The notes under the pieces were generated by a model. That model was given only the letters and a program-made list of their open reading frames with translations. It made no database searches and was not told the DNA's origin. A program made the translations under genes and the position numbers. 64,000 nt of DNA from Petrosia ficiformis (Eukaryota; Porifera; Demospongiae; Haplosclerida; Petrosiidae), in assembly GCA_947044365.1 (NCBI GenBank), contig OX345648.1, forward strand, positions 4,431,981 through 4,495,980, given 5' to 3'. Below, one piece after another: positions 1 to 11,700 of this stretch (the first letter of the stretch is position 1; every line of letters begins with the position of its first letter).

Positions 1-282
1 AATAATATTATTTCTTATGATTATAATGTCATTAATAGATTCCATTTGTATTGTGAAAGAATTAAGATATCAGAAGATAGATGTAATATTGAATTGGTTA
101 TTAGTAGATATCTAAACTCATTACTGGTATATTGGAATATTGGTAAAACCTCATATGAGTAGATGTAATACTGGTAGATATCTAAAACAGTTTATTGGAA
201 TATTAGTAATATCTCATATCACAATTTAAACATGTCTTAAAATGAGATGTAATACACTTCCAATTTTCACAGTTCTCTTCAG
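1..282. other. Intron 1 of the YOD1-like gene (partial), with a short duplication
   Basis: No coding exon is visible before the splice acceptor at 281-282. The stretch holds two imperfect copies of a roughly 65-base unit containing 'agatatctaaa' and 'tattggaatatt' (about 85-150 and 155-225). The first YOD1 exon, which would encode the start of the ubiquitin-like domain, must lie upstream of the window. Confidence 0.5.
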
Positions 283-3200
283 CTATCCGCCAAAAGAGAT
301 CAACTCATATGATCCAAATAATCTCATATCTGATCTTGGAATTAGAAAAGGTGAGACTTTGATCCTGCAAGAAATCGAAAACCCAAGTGATAATGGTTCC
401 CTTGGTAATCAGCAAACTGAGGAGATGGAATCAGAGGAAGTAGTGTTTGTAAAAGAATCTTCTAAGAGCATTGATCATCATAATTCAGGAAGGATGTCAA
501 GAGGACAGTTGGCAAGGAAGTTAGTTGATGAGTAATTAATGTAATATTAATTAGTAATTGTGATAGCTTAAAACTGCCCTTTAACTAAACTGTCCATGTT
601 CATTAAAAATTGAATTCAAGCATATATTTACACATGTGGCCTTCTGTCCAGGAAGGGACAGTAAGATCACATGAATTAGTATCAAAGAAAATTAGGTTTT
701 TTATAAATACCAACTTTGTGTATTTTCTACAAAATGGTTTCCTTCAATATTTGATAGTCACATACATGTAATAGAAGAGATTAATTATATATAACTTGAA
801 ATAACTAAAAGGTCTGTTTGTATTCACAATGACCTCAAAGGTTTGATGTAATGACTTTATATGTAATATAGTGTATAGTTTAATGTCATAAAGTTAATAC
901 ATGATTATACTGTAACTCAATAATGAAGTAATGGATTGAAATTTGACAAATACAAAAATGATTGGTTATTCCAAAATAAAGTTATGAACTCTTTTCTGAG
1001 GTCATGCTGAACATGAATGACCTTTATTATATCAACACAACAGCTTGTAGAATATGATACCCTTTTCTCATTTTGTTAATATAGAGTTGTACCAGCTGAT
1101 AATTCCTGCCTCTTCAGAAGTATAAGGTATTATGCATATATAATACACAGTTTTTACACACATGTATTACATATTATAGTGTGGACTCACTGTACTGTAG
1201 ATATGCATATATAATATACACACATGTATTACATATATAGTGTGGACTCACTGTACTATAGATATGCATATATAATATACACATATGTATTACATATATA
1301 GTGTGGACTCACTGTACTGTAGATATGCATATATAATATACACATATGTATTACATATATAGTGTGGACTCACTGTACTGTAGATATGCATATATAATAT
1401 ACACATATGTATTACATATATAGTGTGGACTCACTGTACTGTAGATATTATAATACTAGCTGGGATACCACGAAGACACCATGTTATATATTTAAAATTT
1501 GTGAGGAAGCCGGAATCCCAACCGCTTTGTATGAGGATTGTGAAGGCTAAAACCGATGGCCCTCTGTTCAATCCCAAACTACATACCATTATATACAGTA
1601 CATATCTTTGCACATAATAGTAAATATATTGGCTTACACAGAAGCCCCTGTCTCAAATTATAACACATAGCACTCTGCTAGGTACAACAGCTACACATAC
1701 AATTGTATAATTATTATATTTATATATTGCTTGACATAGCACTCTGCTAAGCACTGGTACTGACCCAAGTGAACTCAGACAACTGTCAGCTAGTATTATA
1801 GTCTCACAACCAGAAATATACACTACAGCTATGTTAGGAAGACCAAATCAAGAATATATCAACTGGATATTGAAGGGAGAATCTTGGGGAGGTAAAAATA
1901 AGAGATTGTATCTAAATTTAATTACTAATTTAGTTGCATGTATGTATGTAGTGTACATATGCCAAGTGTATATGTATAATTGTGTTAAAAACATTTTGGT
2001 GAAACTCAATAAATCCGGTATACTATAACTAAAAGTGGTCATTGTTGTGGTATCATTGGTATGTATAATTCACTATTAATATTAGTATAACAACGTCATA
2101 TACAATTACATATTACTCTATTACCATTCGTATTACCTCAGTGCTTTATATACCTATTACTATTAGTACTACTATTAGTATTACTTTGAAACATGTAATC
2201 TTTACTATTAGATGTACTACTATTACTATTACCTCAGTGCTTTATATACCTATTACTATTAGTACTACTATTACTATTACCTCAGTGCTTTATATACCTA
2301 TTACTATTAGTACTACTATTAGTATTACTACTAGTAATACATCTTTATAATATTACCTCATGAAAACATAAACTTTGTTGCTTTTGTTAGGAGCTATTGA
2401 ATTGTCAATATTCAGTGATTTCTTTCAAGTTGAATTGGATGTGGTTGATATACAGACACAAAGAATAGATAGATTTGGTAAGTACATGTATATAAATAAA
2501 TGTGTCAGAGGTTTTGATATGTTTTGAAGCATGGGCCGAATTGACTCAACAATGGTTAGTTTGTTCACCATTGGAAATACATCTTGAGCCAATTAACAGA
2601 TGCTGTTAGTGACAATATAATCATAATTAACTGCACCATCTGACCCAAAAAGAGAACTGTGCAGTGCCAAATAAAAAGCTCTTTGAGCTAATAGTGCACT
2701 TATCAAAAACGTTGGCGTGTACATTTTGAAAGTCAGTCTGACTTAAGAAAAAAGTTTTAGTTTGTAGGTTCATATTACACTCCTGTGTATGTCCCATTCT
2801 TTAGTTATAATCTTACATTAACTCATGACATTAAACTATTATATATAGTCAAAGTTTGAGATATCTTTAATGCGAACAGATTTTAACACATTACTTCACT
2901 GAATATTCACCTTGACCTCAGAAAATGTACCTAAACTTGGTTTGGAATGACCAACAATCTTTTTACGTGTACCATTTTCATATAATTATTCTTCTCATTC
3001 TTTGTTGTGAATATCAAATTTCAATCCATTATTGAGTTATAGTATAATCATGTATTAACCTTATAACAATAAACTATATTTTATCACATCCTAATTTTGA
3101 GGTCATCATGAATGTGAACAGACTTAATCAGAGGTTTATCTACATTAGTTAATTTAGTTTTATAACCTCATAATGACTTGTATTATTATTTACACATAAA

Positions 3201-4284
3201 TACAGAGCACTTTGCAAATTAATTATCATCTCTTCCTCATCTTCCACAGGTCATGCAAACCATTACTCAAATCGTGCTGTTCTTATATATGATGGTATAC
3301 ATTATGATCCATTGGTAATAACTAATAATATTGGGATGGTAGTCCAGTCAGTATTCCCTATACAAGATGATAGAGTGTTAGAAGAGGCATTAGAAATGGC
3401 TAGACAAGCTCACAAGGTATGTCTGTTTTGTTTGGTATATCAGTAAAAATATTCATTAGTCAATTAAGTTTTACTAGCTATCAAAAATTGCCGAGCTAAA
3501 GGATCTTAAGCCTAATTTTAACTGCGTTGAACATTGTTGTGATAGGACGAACAAACATTGAAACATCTAACATATGTTCACATTAAGTTGTTGTCTACTT
3601 GGGCATTGCTTATTGCAATATACCATATGCAATATAATAATACCTTAGCTAAAGTCTGATCGCAACAAAATCTTATGAATCTTATGAGCACTATTAACAT
3701 TTTAATTACTAGTCTTGCAAGCCAAATAATGCCAATCAAAATGGCGTAATTCTTCATGTAATTCCTACAGGAATAGTTCACAAGGAGTTTGTTGCATTTC
3801 ATCACATTATAAATGAGCTACACACTTACTTTTGATGCATTCCTTTCTAATGTAACCAGCCTCTACTTCACATTATGATGCTCTAGCTTACAAAGAATAT
3901 TGTAATTTTATTTGTACATACAATAATAACGTAACACAGATTAGCCACTATAGACCAGAAAGGTTTATTATTACAATATTTTCATTGCCTATATATAACT
4001 ACTTTAAACACTTGTAAAAGTTTAAGTAATATAACAGCAAAATTATTATTATTACATTGACAAACAGAAAATTTTCATATCGTACACTCCTTAACTTGAA
4101 AATGACAGAATGACTATTCACTTCATCTACAACCTCCTTTCTTTCTCTTTCCTAGGCTAGACAGTTTACAGATCTTGGTAACTTCTCCTTACGTTGTCTT
4201 GTATGTAATACTCCATTAAAAGGACATACTGATGCAGAGGCACATGCTAAATCAACAGGACACATTAATTTTGGAGAAGTCTAA
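283..4284 (+). CDS. YOD1: Ubiquitin thioesterase OTU1 (YOD1-like), 5' partial
   Basis: Deubiquitinase of the OTU family; in animals and yeast YOD1/OTU1 works with the p97/VCP ATPase in protein quality control (family knowledge). Exons seen: 283-519, 1085-1126, 1752-1891, 2391-2477, 3250-3416, 4156-4284; all phases agree. In order they encode the end of the UBX-like N-terminal domain ([22 protein letters not shown]), the catalytic cysteine block [10 protein letters not shown], the OTU core ([11 protein letters not shown], then [15 protein letters not shown]), the catalytic histidine block [11 protein letters not shown], and a C-terminal C2H2 zinc finger ([22 protein letters not shown]) ending at TAA. 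Every block matches human YOD1 in order. Exon 1 is outside the window. The join between exons 1085-1126 and 1752-1891 is in frame but gives a linker about eight residues shorter than in human YOD1, so a small exon may be missing there. Confidence 0.93.
809..1024 (-). mobile_element. MITE family A, copy 1 (inverted)
   Basis: Non-coding element with terminal inverted repeats close to AAGTCTGTTCACATTCATGA plus a conserved inner part (..TAATACATGATTATACTGTA..). The same family recurs at 2869-3125, 11702-11974, 29896-30133 and 59556-59776. It lies in an intron of the YOD1-like gene. Confidence 0.6.
1117..1447. repeat. 61-bp tandem repeat in the YOD1 intron
   Basis: A unit starting agtgtggactcactgtactg recurs at 1178, 1239, 1300, 1361 and 1422, a spacing of exactly 61 bases. 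Copies differ at one or two bases, so the expansion is recent. It starts close to the donor site of the exon carrying the catalytic cysteine. Confidence 0.9.
2100..2350. repeat. ATT/ACT-rich tandem repeat
   Basis: Trinucleotide-like tract (tactattagtactactatta) built into a longer unit containing 'cctcagtgctttatatacct', which appears three times (about 2137, 2230 and 2280). It lies in a YOD1 intron. The open frame across it is an effect of the repeat. Confidence 0.85.
2510..2711 (+). mobile_element. MITE family B, copy 1
   Basis: Element with inverted ends of the type gtttttgataagtttt and inner text 'gaagcatgggcc' and 'cttgagccaattaac'. Better preserved copies are at 59998-60213 (same strand) and 60277-60488 (inverted). 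Non-coding. Confidence 0.65.
2869..3125 (+). mobile_element. MITE family A, copy 2
   Basis: Ends with gaatgtgaacagactta and shares the internal block with the other family A copies. It sits in the intron before the YOD1 exon at 3250. Confidence 0.6.
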
Positions 4285-5726
4285 TATAATCGAACTATTC
4301 ACTGATATCATTGCAATTATTATCACTCTGATATACACAACATGATATTATCACTGCCTATATTCCTGTATATACATGTAAATATATATATGTAGAAGCC
4401 AGTAAAATGCTCACAGTTTCTAAAAAGAATATTTTGATCAAGACATTTTTGTGAACACATCCAGGGTTTCTTTCAGCTTTTTGCCCAAGGGGGACAAAAT
4501 GAGATGGTATGAATTATTGGGGGGCAAGTACTTATCCACATGCAAAGCACGTGGCAAACTAGGGGGGTCAGGGGGCATGCTCCCCCTCGAAATTTTGATT
4601 TTGTACTTTTTATCAGACACAATATGGCATTATTTCTGAATAAAATGGAATAAAAATGACATGTTTATATCACTGTAAAAATCAATGAGTTATATTTACC
4701 CCTCACTTGGTTACATGATTGAGTTTCAATGCTAACATGCTCCTGAGACTATATCATTCAATTACTGATTTCTATTCTTGCTACGTATAATGTTTACAAG
4801 CAGTAATTTAGTTCTTTTGATATGGATCTAGATTGACTAGTACATGCCACAATAAAGAATTAAAAATCCCACAGCAATTTAGGTACAACGGATGTTATTT
4901 GTTATTGTAAGTACAATTCATGTACATACTAATTACTCTGAAATGAGTAAGTAACACCTGTCAAGTACTTGAATAGGAATGATAATAATACACCAGAGGT
5001 TATACTTACTATACTATGTTTTATGACTACGCTTTATTATGACATGTACTTTATAATTATATACTAGACAATATTATATAGTTCTTTCAAGTACTTGTAA
5101 ATATTACCTAGCAAGTCAGCATTGAGAAAAATAAAATTATATTGAAAACTCCTGTAACCAACTGAAGGTTGAAATAACCTGTTAGTTTTACAGTGATATT
5201 GTGCTGTACAGTAGACTCAATTTCATCTTCAATACCTTTGAAATGTAATAGATGTTGGTCCTACTGCATGTTGTTGGTACTTTGGGAAGTCATATTTATT
5301 GTTTATAAATCTGACAACATAGAACAACTCCACAGACTGACCAGCTTGCATTATAACTATATATAATGAACATAATAATGAGTATAATAAGATGGTGTTG
5401 TGAACATTGCTGACATAGGATATGCAAGCATAATAGGACAAAGTTCAAGCATAATTTGCTAATCCCTTTCTCCAATGAGTAAAATTATGTCACTATATAA
5501 TCTGAATTGTATTTGTTGCTACTCTAAGAATTATTTTTAGAATTTATGCCCTTATTTAGATATTTTTATTTATAGTATCAATTTCTGAACTATAAAATTG
5601 GCTGACAAAGAAGCCTTGCATCTACTTTGATAGTAGTATTATCATTTCACCTACTGATCAAGAGAGAGACCGATTTCATTATAGTCTAGGTATAATACCT
5701 AGTTTGTTGAGGAAGCTTTGCTCATT
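4285..5726. other. Intergenic region between the YOD1-like and RNF213-like genes
   Basis: No coding exon found. About 4440-4640 is a low-copy repeat with G and C runs (gggggcatgctccccctc can fold on itself). An AATAAA at about 4639 could serve YOD1 polyadenylation. The remainder is AT-rich and should contain the promoter of the large gene, but no motif stands out. Confidence 0.4.
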
Positions 5727-8700
5727 ATGGCTAGCAAAGTAGAACTAGCTGCATTTCTTAAAGAGCAAAAGATTGCTGATTGTATTATAGAGAAATTTGA
5801 AAGAGAAAGCATTGATGGTGAATCATTTTTAGAGCTAACTGAACGTGATTTGACTAACATGAATTTCACGTTTGGTGAAAAAAAGAAGCTGATGAAACTG
5901 ATCAGACAATGTCATTCAGAGGAAAGCCGACTATTGCAACCTCCACCAGTTTGCTCACAATACCCAGAACATGTTGTAGAGACTAAATACCTTATAGTAA
6001 GTCTCTAATTTAAATTAAGAAATTTTGAAAGAGACTATATATATATAATTATAGAATTTTTAAGTATTATCTTCTTATCATTCCATGTCCCATGCATTGT
6101 CATTCTATTTCTGATTAATTTGGGACAAGAACGATGCTACATCATTTGATTTGCATTTTTATCCTAACAAGCAATTCAAATGATGTAAAAACTTTGAAAT
6201 GCGCATGCACATACGTTGTTATCCCCATGATTAGGTGCAAGTATCACTGCAAAATATTTCAACAAACTTTAAAGGTTTTGTTAGTTGCATACCAACTTTT
6301 ATGTTAATTCTGATTATCTTAAAAGTGCTTAAGTTAAGCTTTCACTGCATGTATAAATCTGTAAATCTGCAAATTAACATTAAACCAGAATTCAAAAAGT
6401 AGAATTGCAGAATCGCAGATTACCCTCTTTTATACATTGGTTGTAAATTTATATTCAAAAAATGAATTGTACATTACATAATTTATGGTATCTGTAGTTT
6501 TACTGTCTGTGTCATTCTACTCATATTGTACAAACAACTATAATTAAGTATGAAATTTAGAGAATGATTGTAACTAAGTAAACAAATAGTGTGGGCTACT
6601 TCCTATCATGAATTCCATCCATAACAGCAGTTATGAAAATAAGGATTAAGCAAGTGTTGACAGAGGGTTTTCTGTTGGAATATATAGTTTGGGCACTCTT
6701 GCAAGAATCATGTCATAGAAAATATTAACGAGGAAGAACTTGATATTGTTGCTGAAGAGGTTGAATACAGAATTATATTAATATTAATGTTGCATCAGTT
6801 TACTGTATAACTAAAATACCAGTTTACTGTAACTAGCTACAGTATTATCAAAATTGACCAATAATGCATGGGCACTTATAGTTACTGAATAGTTTACTAA
6901 AACTTTAGTGCATGTAAGCATAATATTATTTTGGTTAATCATAGTAGCTACAACTAGTACTTTTTTCTATTGCTTTAAGCATGTTTTACCGCCTTCATAA
7001 CTAAAGCCATCTTTTATCCTCCTAGGGACTATTTCTATCAATTTGATTTTCCTCCCTCCACTTTCCTCCGTTTTACAGCAAAGCTGTGCACTTGTAATTG
7101 TGCATGCATAATAATTTGTAGTACGTCTCCAGCCGCACCCACACTACGTCTGGTAGTTGTGCGCAGCACATGTTCTACTCTTGTGTGGTTTCTTTACGTT
7201 ACAAATGGGCATGACTATATATGAAAATATGCAAGTACATGTACAATATCAAAAACATAAAATTATTTTTTTTTTGCAGACATTTAGTAAAGAACAACTA
7301 TCCAAGTTTCTTAAAGAAAAACAATATGCAGAATATATTGTTGAGAGCTTTGAGAAAGAAGTCATTGATGGGGAATCGTTTTTAGAGCTCACTGATGACG
7401 AGTTGTCTTACATGAATATTAAAATAGGTGACAAAAAAAAGCTACTGAAACTGATTCACCTAATGGAAGCCGAATGTTCAGTTGAGCCTCCATCTTTGGA
7501 CTCACAGGCAGCATCTGAGTTCCAAAAGAAAGCTAAAAAGAGTGATTTAGACATACATCATATTTCTGTAAGTTATAGTTGCTTAATGCTTTGATTTATT
7601 GCGTTAATTTAAAAGTAATACGCTTGAGGAATTTGTAGCTTTCCAATAAATGCAATTATCAGCAATGCTATATAGACTATAACAACTGCATACATTAAAA
7701 ATCAGTAGTTTGATAATGTTGGATTGTTATTGTGAATTGGATGTCAATTGCAAATTGTATTCTTCTGTTTGAGCAGTAAAAAGTATTATATATATATATA
7801 TATGTTTTTTTGTATTCCTTCATAAATACCAAGTGTTTCAAATTAATGGTTATTTGCATCAGAGGGGTTGAATTCATTGTAGAATAAATTGTATACATAG
7901 TTATAAACCTTTGGTGTTAGAATGTTTTTATTCACAATGACTAAGCGAAATGAGTGATTGAAGATTCCAAGTAATCACTGTTTACATTGTCATTACTTCT
8001 CCCACTATATATTTATGCATGATTGACTAATGTTGTTTCGTTAAGAACACAAAGCAGCTTGACTCATACCATAGCACTTTATGTCAGCACTTGAGGCGAT
8101 ATGATGAAAAATACATGTACTTTGGAATTGGCCACAGTACATGCATGTTTACAATGCCTATTATGATCACATAACTATAAAGCTTAATTAATTAATAATA
8201 AGTTTTTGATAAATATGCTAGTTATTACTCACAGTGAGGCCATGCTTTTTTTCTCTCTTTGATTAGACATTTAGTAAGGAAAATATATCAAAGTTCCTTA
8301 AAGACATGGAATTTCCTGATTATGTTGGTGAGAAATTTATAGAACAAGACGTTGATGGTGGTTCATTTTTAGAGCTAACTGACAAAGACTTGTCAGAAAT
8401 AGGTATTAAAATAGGTGACAAAAAGAAACTGCTGAAGCTGATTCAACTATGCCATCCAGAAGAAGAACAGTCACTTGAGCCTCCACCAGTCTATCAACTA
8501 TCAAATTCTGGGCACCAAAACAATGTCACCGAGAGAGATTTAAGCACAACATTCGTCAACTCACAGTTGGGTTCTGTTTCTCAAAAGAATGTCACAGAGA
8601 GTGATTTAAACACAACGTCCGTCAACTCACAGTCCGATTCTAGCCAAACGAATGTCACAGAGAGTGGTTTAAACACGACTTCCGTCAACTCACAGTCCGA

Positions 8701-11700
8701 TTCTAGCCAAACGAATGTCACAGAGAATGGTTTAAACATGACTTCCGTCAACTCACAGTCCGATTCTAGCCAAACAAATGTCACAGAGAGTGGTTTAAAC
8801 ACGACTTCCGTCAACTCACAGTCCGATTCTAGCCAAACGAATGTCACAGAGAGTAATTTAAACACGACTTCCGTCAACTCACAGTTAGGTTCTGTAAGTT
8901 AAATGCAAAGTGATTGTGAAAGTGACTTGTAATTTTGGGTTTATATGTTATCTAAATCATCATGTGATAACTATTTTTTGTTTGAAGTCGTCAAAAGTTC
9001 TTCACATTTTGCAGAATCTTTCCGTTAGAAGAGCTAGTCATTAGTTGCAGTTTCTAAATGTTCTTTTTGCGGTTCATGTTCTGTACATAGTACATACCAC
9101 ATCCATTAATAATTGACCAATTAAGCCCCTGTATAAATGTATACATGACACAATATAGATTAATGTCATAAAAAGCGGGATGGCTTTTTGGTATGGACAA
9201 ATAGGCTGTGGTGTTTATTAAAATGGCAGTCCTCAACAATAAAATAAGGAAAGTTTATAATTATTAATTAACCCTTACAGCACTGAGCTTGTTTTTCAAA
9301 ATTCTTCCCATTTCCAACACTGACGTCTCTGCTGGAGATATCATATCTTGGCAACTGTTCACTTTCTGTACCCCAAACTTCGCCCCTTTTCCAACAACTT
9401 CTAGCAACTTGCTTACCGAGACTCAAAAGTCCCCAAGTGCTTTGTAGGACTAAATCAAATGCAGTTTTCTCCCTCTTGACTGCTACTGGAACAAACAAAA
9501 CAACTCAACTGCATGTTGGCATTAGTTACACCCACGATATTGGCAAGGGAAATGTCTCGGGTACCCACCAGATTGCATGGGCAGGGTCACTGAATCTCCA
9601 AATTGTGTGGGTGACAAGGGGGCTGGGCCCTATTCAAACCCCCATTAACGGGAGGACGCCCCCTTTAAAATTCCCACCATACTTGATATTTAGGGCAAAG
9701 GGTGGCTGAAAAACTATCAACGTTTTTTTAGCTATTTTCATGGGGTATTCCTGACACCAATTACAAACATTTTGAGTGCTTCATAATGCTAGGAACACAC
9801 TCCGAACTGCATAGAGGTCAAATGTCATGTATATGTGACATTAGTCCTCTAAGGGTTAATTAATTAAGAGATACTTTAACTTCAAAATTATGTCTTTATT
9901 CTGTTCTTCTACTATATATACGCAAGATACTATTTATTGAGTGTGATATTGAAAGGTTATTTTTGTTTTGTATAGACACCAGGAAAACATAATAGATCGG
10001 CTATGCAAATTTTTCAGAGGCCACCACCTGGAAGTACAAGTCCAAGTGCAGTGTGAGTTTTGAAAGTTTCTTTAAACCGTATTTTGTATGTGTTATTCAA
10101 TGATCTCGTGCTTGGCTTCAGTAATAATAAAGTGAATGGACAATTATTTATTATTAGCAAGAATGACTGAATTGATCATATCAGAAGCACATGAAGAAAA
10201 AGCTGGGCTGTGTAAATTCTGCATCAACCTTTTCAAATGAACCTAATTAAGATAATGATGTTCATAAAGTTCTAGATGTAAACAAACATGTCCCACTGTA
10301 TGGCCCTATGCAATCTCTGTTCTAGATAAGTTCAGCATTCCTAATCCAGATTAAGATTGGCATATACAAAGTTACAAACAGATGCTCATTCAGAGGTTTG
10401 GAATGGCTTGCAACATTTTTTTATATTATAGTTAATTCAGAAATCTACCACACTTACTCCAGCATTTTTAATGGGTGTGAGAAACAATCTATCATGGGAA
10501 CACATTGCTCCTGGGGGTGTCTGGCGATATGTTCCCTTAGAAAATTGTTAATCTTTAGGAACCTGGCCTGAGGTTGTTATAACTTAGATGTTGAAGTAAA
10601 CGCAAGTTAGGAGGGGAATTCTTTCTTCCAATGTATGAAACCTTGGCATTTTTTATAGCATGGTCAAAAAGCTTTTGAAGTGTAGGACATTATGTTTTGC
10701 CCACTTGTGCAACTAAAAATATTCAAAATTGAGACCTGTAGCTGGGATCTGATAAATCAAGCGAGAGACTGCCAATCACACTATAGGTATACAGTATACT
10801 CATGCCTTGACAGGTCCAATATGCAATAACATAAACCTAACCACATCAAACAGTTACTATGGTAATATACTATAATTATAATGCTAATTACATTTGTAAC
10901 CTTTTTTTATCTAAAGATTTGTAACCTTTAATGCAATTGTTCCTGCACATTATTGGGGCTGGAATGAAAAGAGCGACCTCTTTATTACCTTTGGTGCTAA
11001 GGAACTTGGTGAATGGCATGATAAAAGAGTTCAGCTGCAACAACTGCTAAGGTTAGTGATAGTGATTTTACCTCTCTAACACTTCATCTTCAATGTTTTT
11101 ACAGGCAAACAAGCCACTATATTCTTCTCAAAGGCATTTTTGAGATTGACGTGAGCATACTTGAAAGAAATAAAAATTGGTTGGCATACAAGTATGTAGT
11201 TGAAACCGAATCATCACTTCGTGAGAGAGTTCCGTTTGAACATATTCACCATTATCAGCACACTTCATACTTTGAGAGAAATTTGTTAGTTAATCGAGCA
11301 CTTAAAATACCAAAAGAAGACATGCATAAAGGAGGTAGGCGGGTCTCATATATTATTATAATTTGAATGATAGGACTACGGAGTAGACCCTTTTTTTAAT
11401 TTGTAGTAGTATTAGAAACTTGTACTAGCATGTCACATACCAACTTATAGTTGTATATACTTGTAAGACTACTTTTGAATATATCCACCTACAAGTTTAC
11501 AAACTACTGGATAAGCACCACTAACTAAGTGAAAGTGCAACTAATCACTGCTCTAAATGATCAGGGTTTTATCTACTGGGATGAGAAGCTCCAAAAATTT
11601 ACTTTCAGACAGGAAATGTTTGCCAAAAACTAACCACTGTTAAGTTGTTACTAATTTATTAAGATGACTTGTAGTCTATGTTAAGTTGGCTGCAACTATA

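Larger units (their letters stand above)
5727..8893 (+). other. SAM-domain array (exons 1-3 of the RNF213-like gene)
   Basis: Exons 5727-5996, 7280-7567 and 8267-8893 each encode one SAM domain, at about residues 5-60, 93-150 and 188-245. Shared pattern: FLKE..., (V/I)DG(E/G)SFLELT, then (F/I)G(E/D)KKKLxKLI. Exons 2 and 3 both open with TFSKE right at the acceptor, and all three are phase 0 at their internal ends, so they are symmetric modules that can duplicate without a frameshift. SAM domains commonly self-associate or polymerise (family knowledge), so the array may cluster the ligase (inference). The frame continues in phase into the CBM20 exons with no stop or polyadenylation site evident, so I treat it as part of the same gene; a transcript would settle this. 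Confidence 0.82.

Noticed and set aside
2141..2350. Plus-strand frame rich in Thr/Ile
   Set aside because: Translation of a simple ATT/ACT repeat inside a YOD1 intron.
5718..5726. Start of the large gene at TTG 5718
   Set aside because: Not an ATG; the ATG at 5727 has a good context and starts right before the first SAM domain.
8581..8877. 98-residue minus-strand frame opposite the coding minisatellite
   Set aside because: Mirror of the 63-bp repeat on the coding strand; the repetitive period keeps both strands open.
5727..8893. SAM array as a separate small gene
   Set aside because: No in-frame stop or polyadenylation signal follows exon 3 at its splice donor, and the next exon continues in phase into the CBM20-like exons. 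Still open to transcript evidence.
9437..9709. 90-residue plus-strand frame between SAM3 and CBM20
   Set aside because: Inside an element with TTAATTAACCCTTA inverted ends; no homology recognised and not flanked by matching splice sites.
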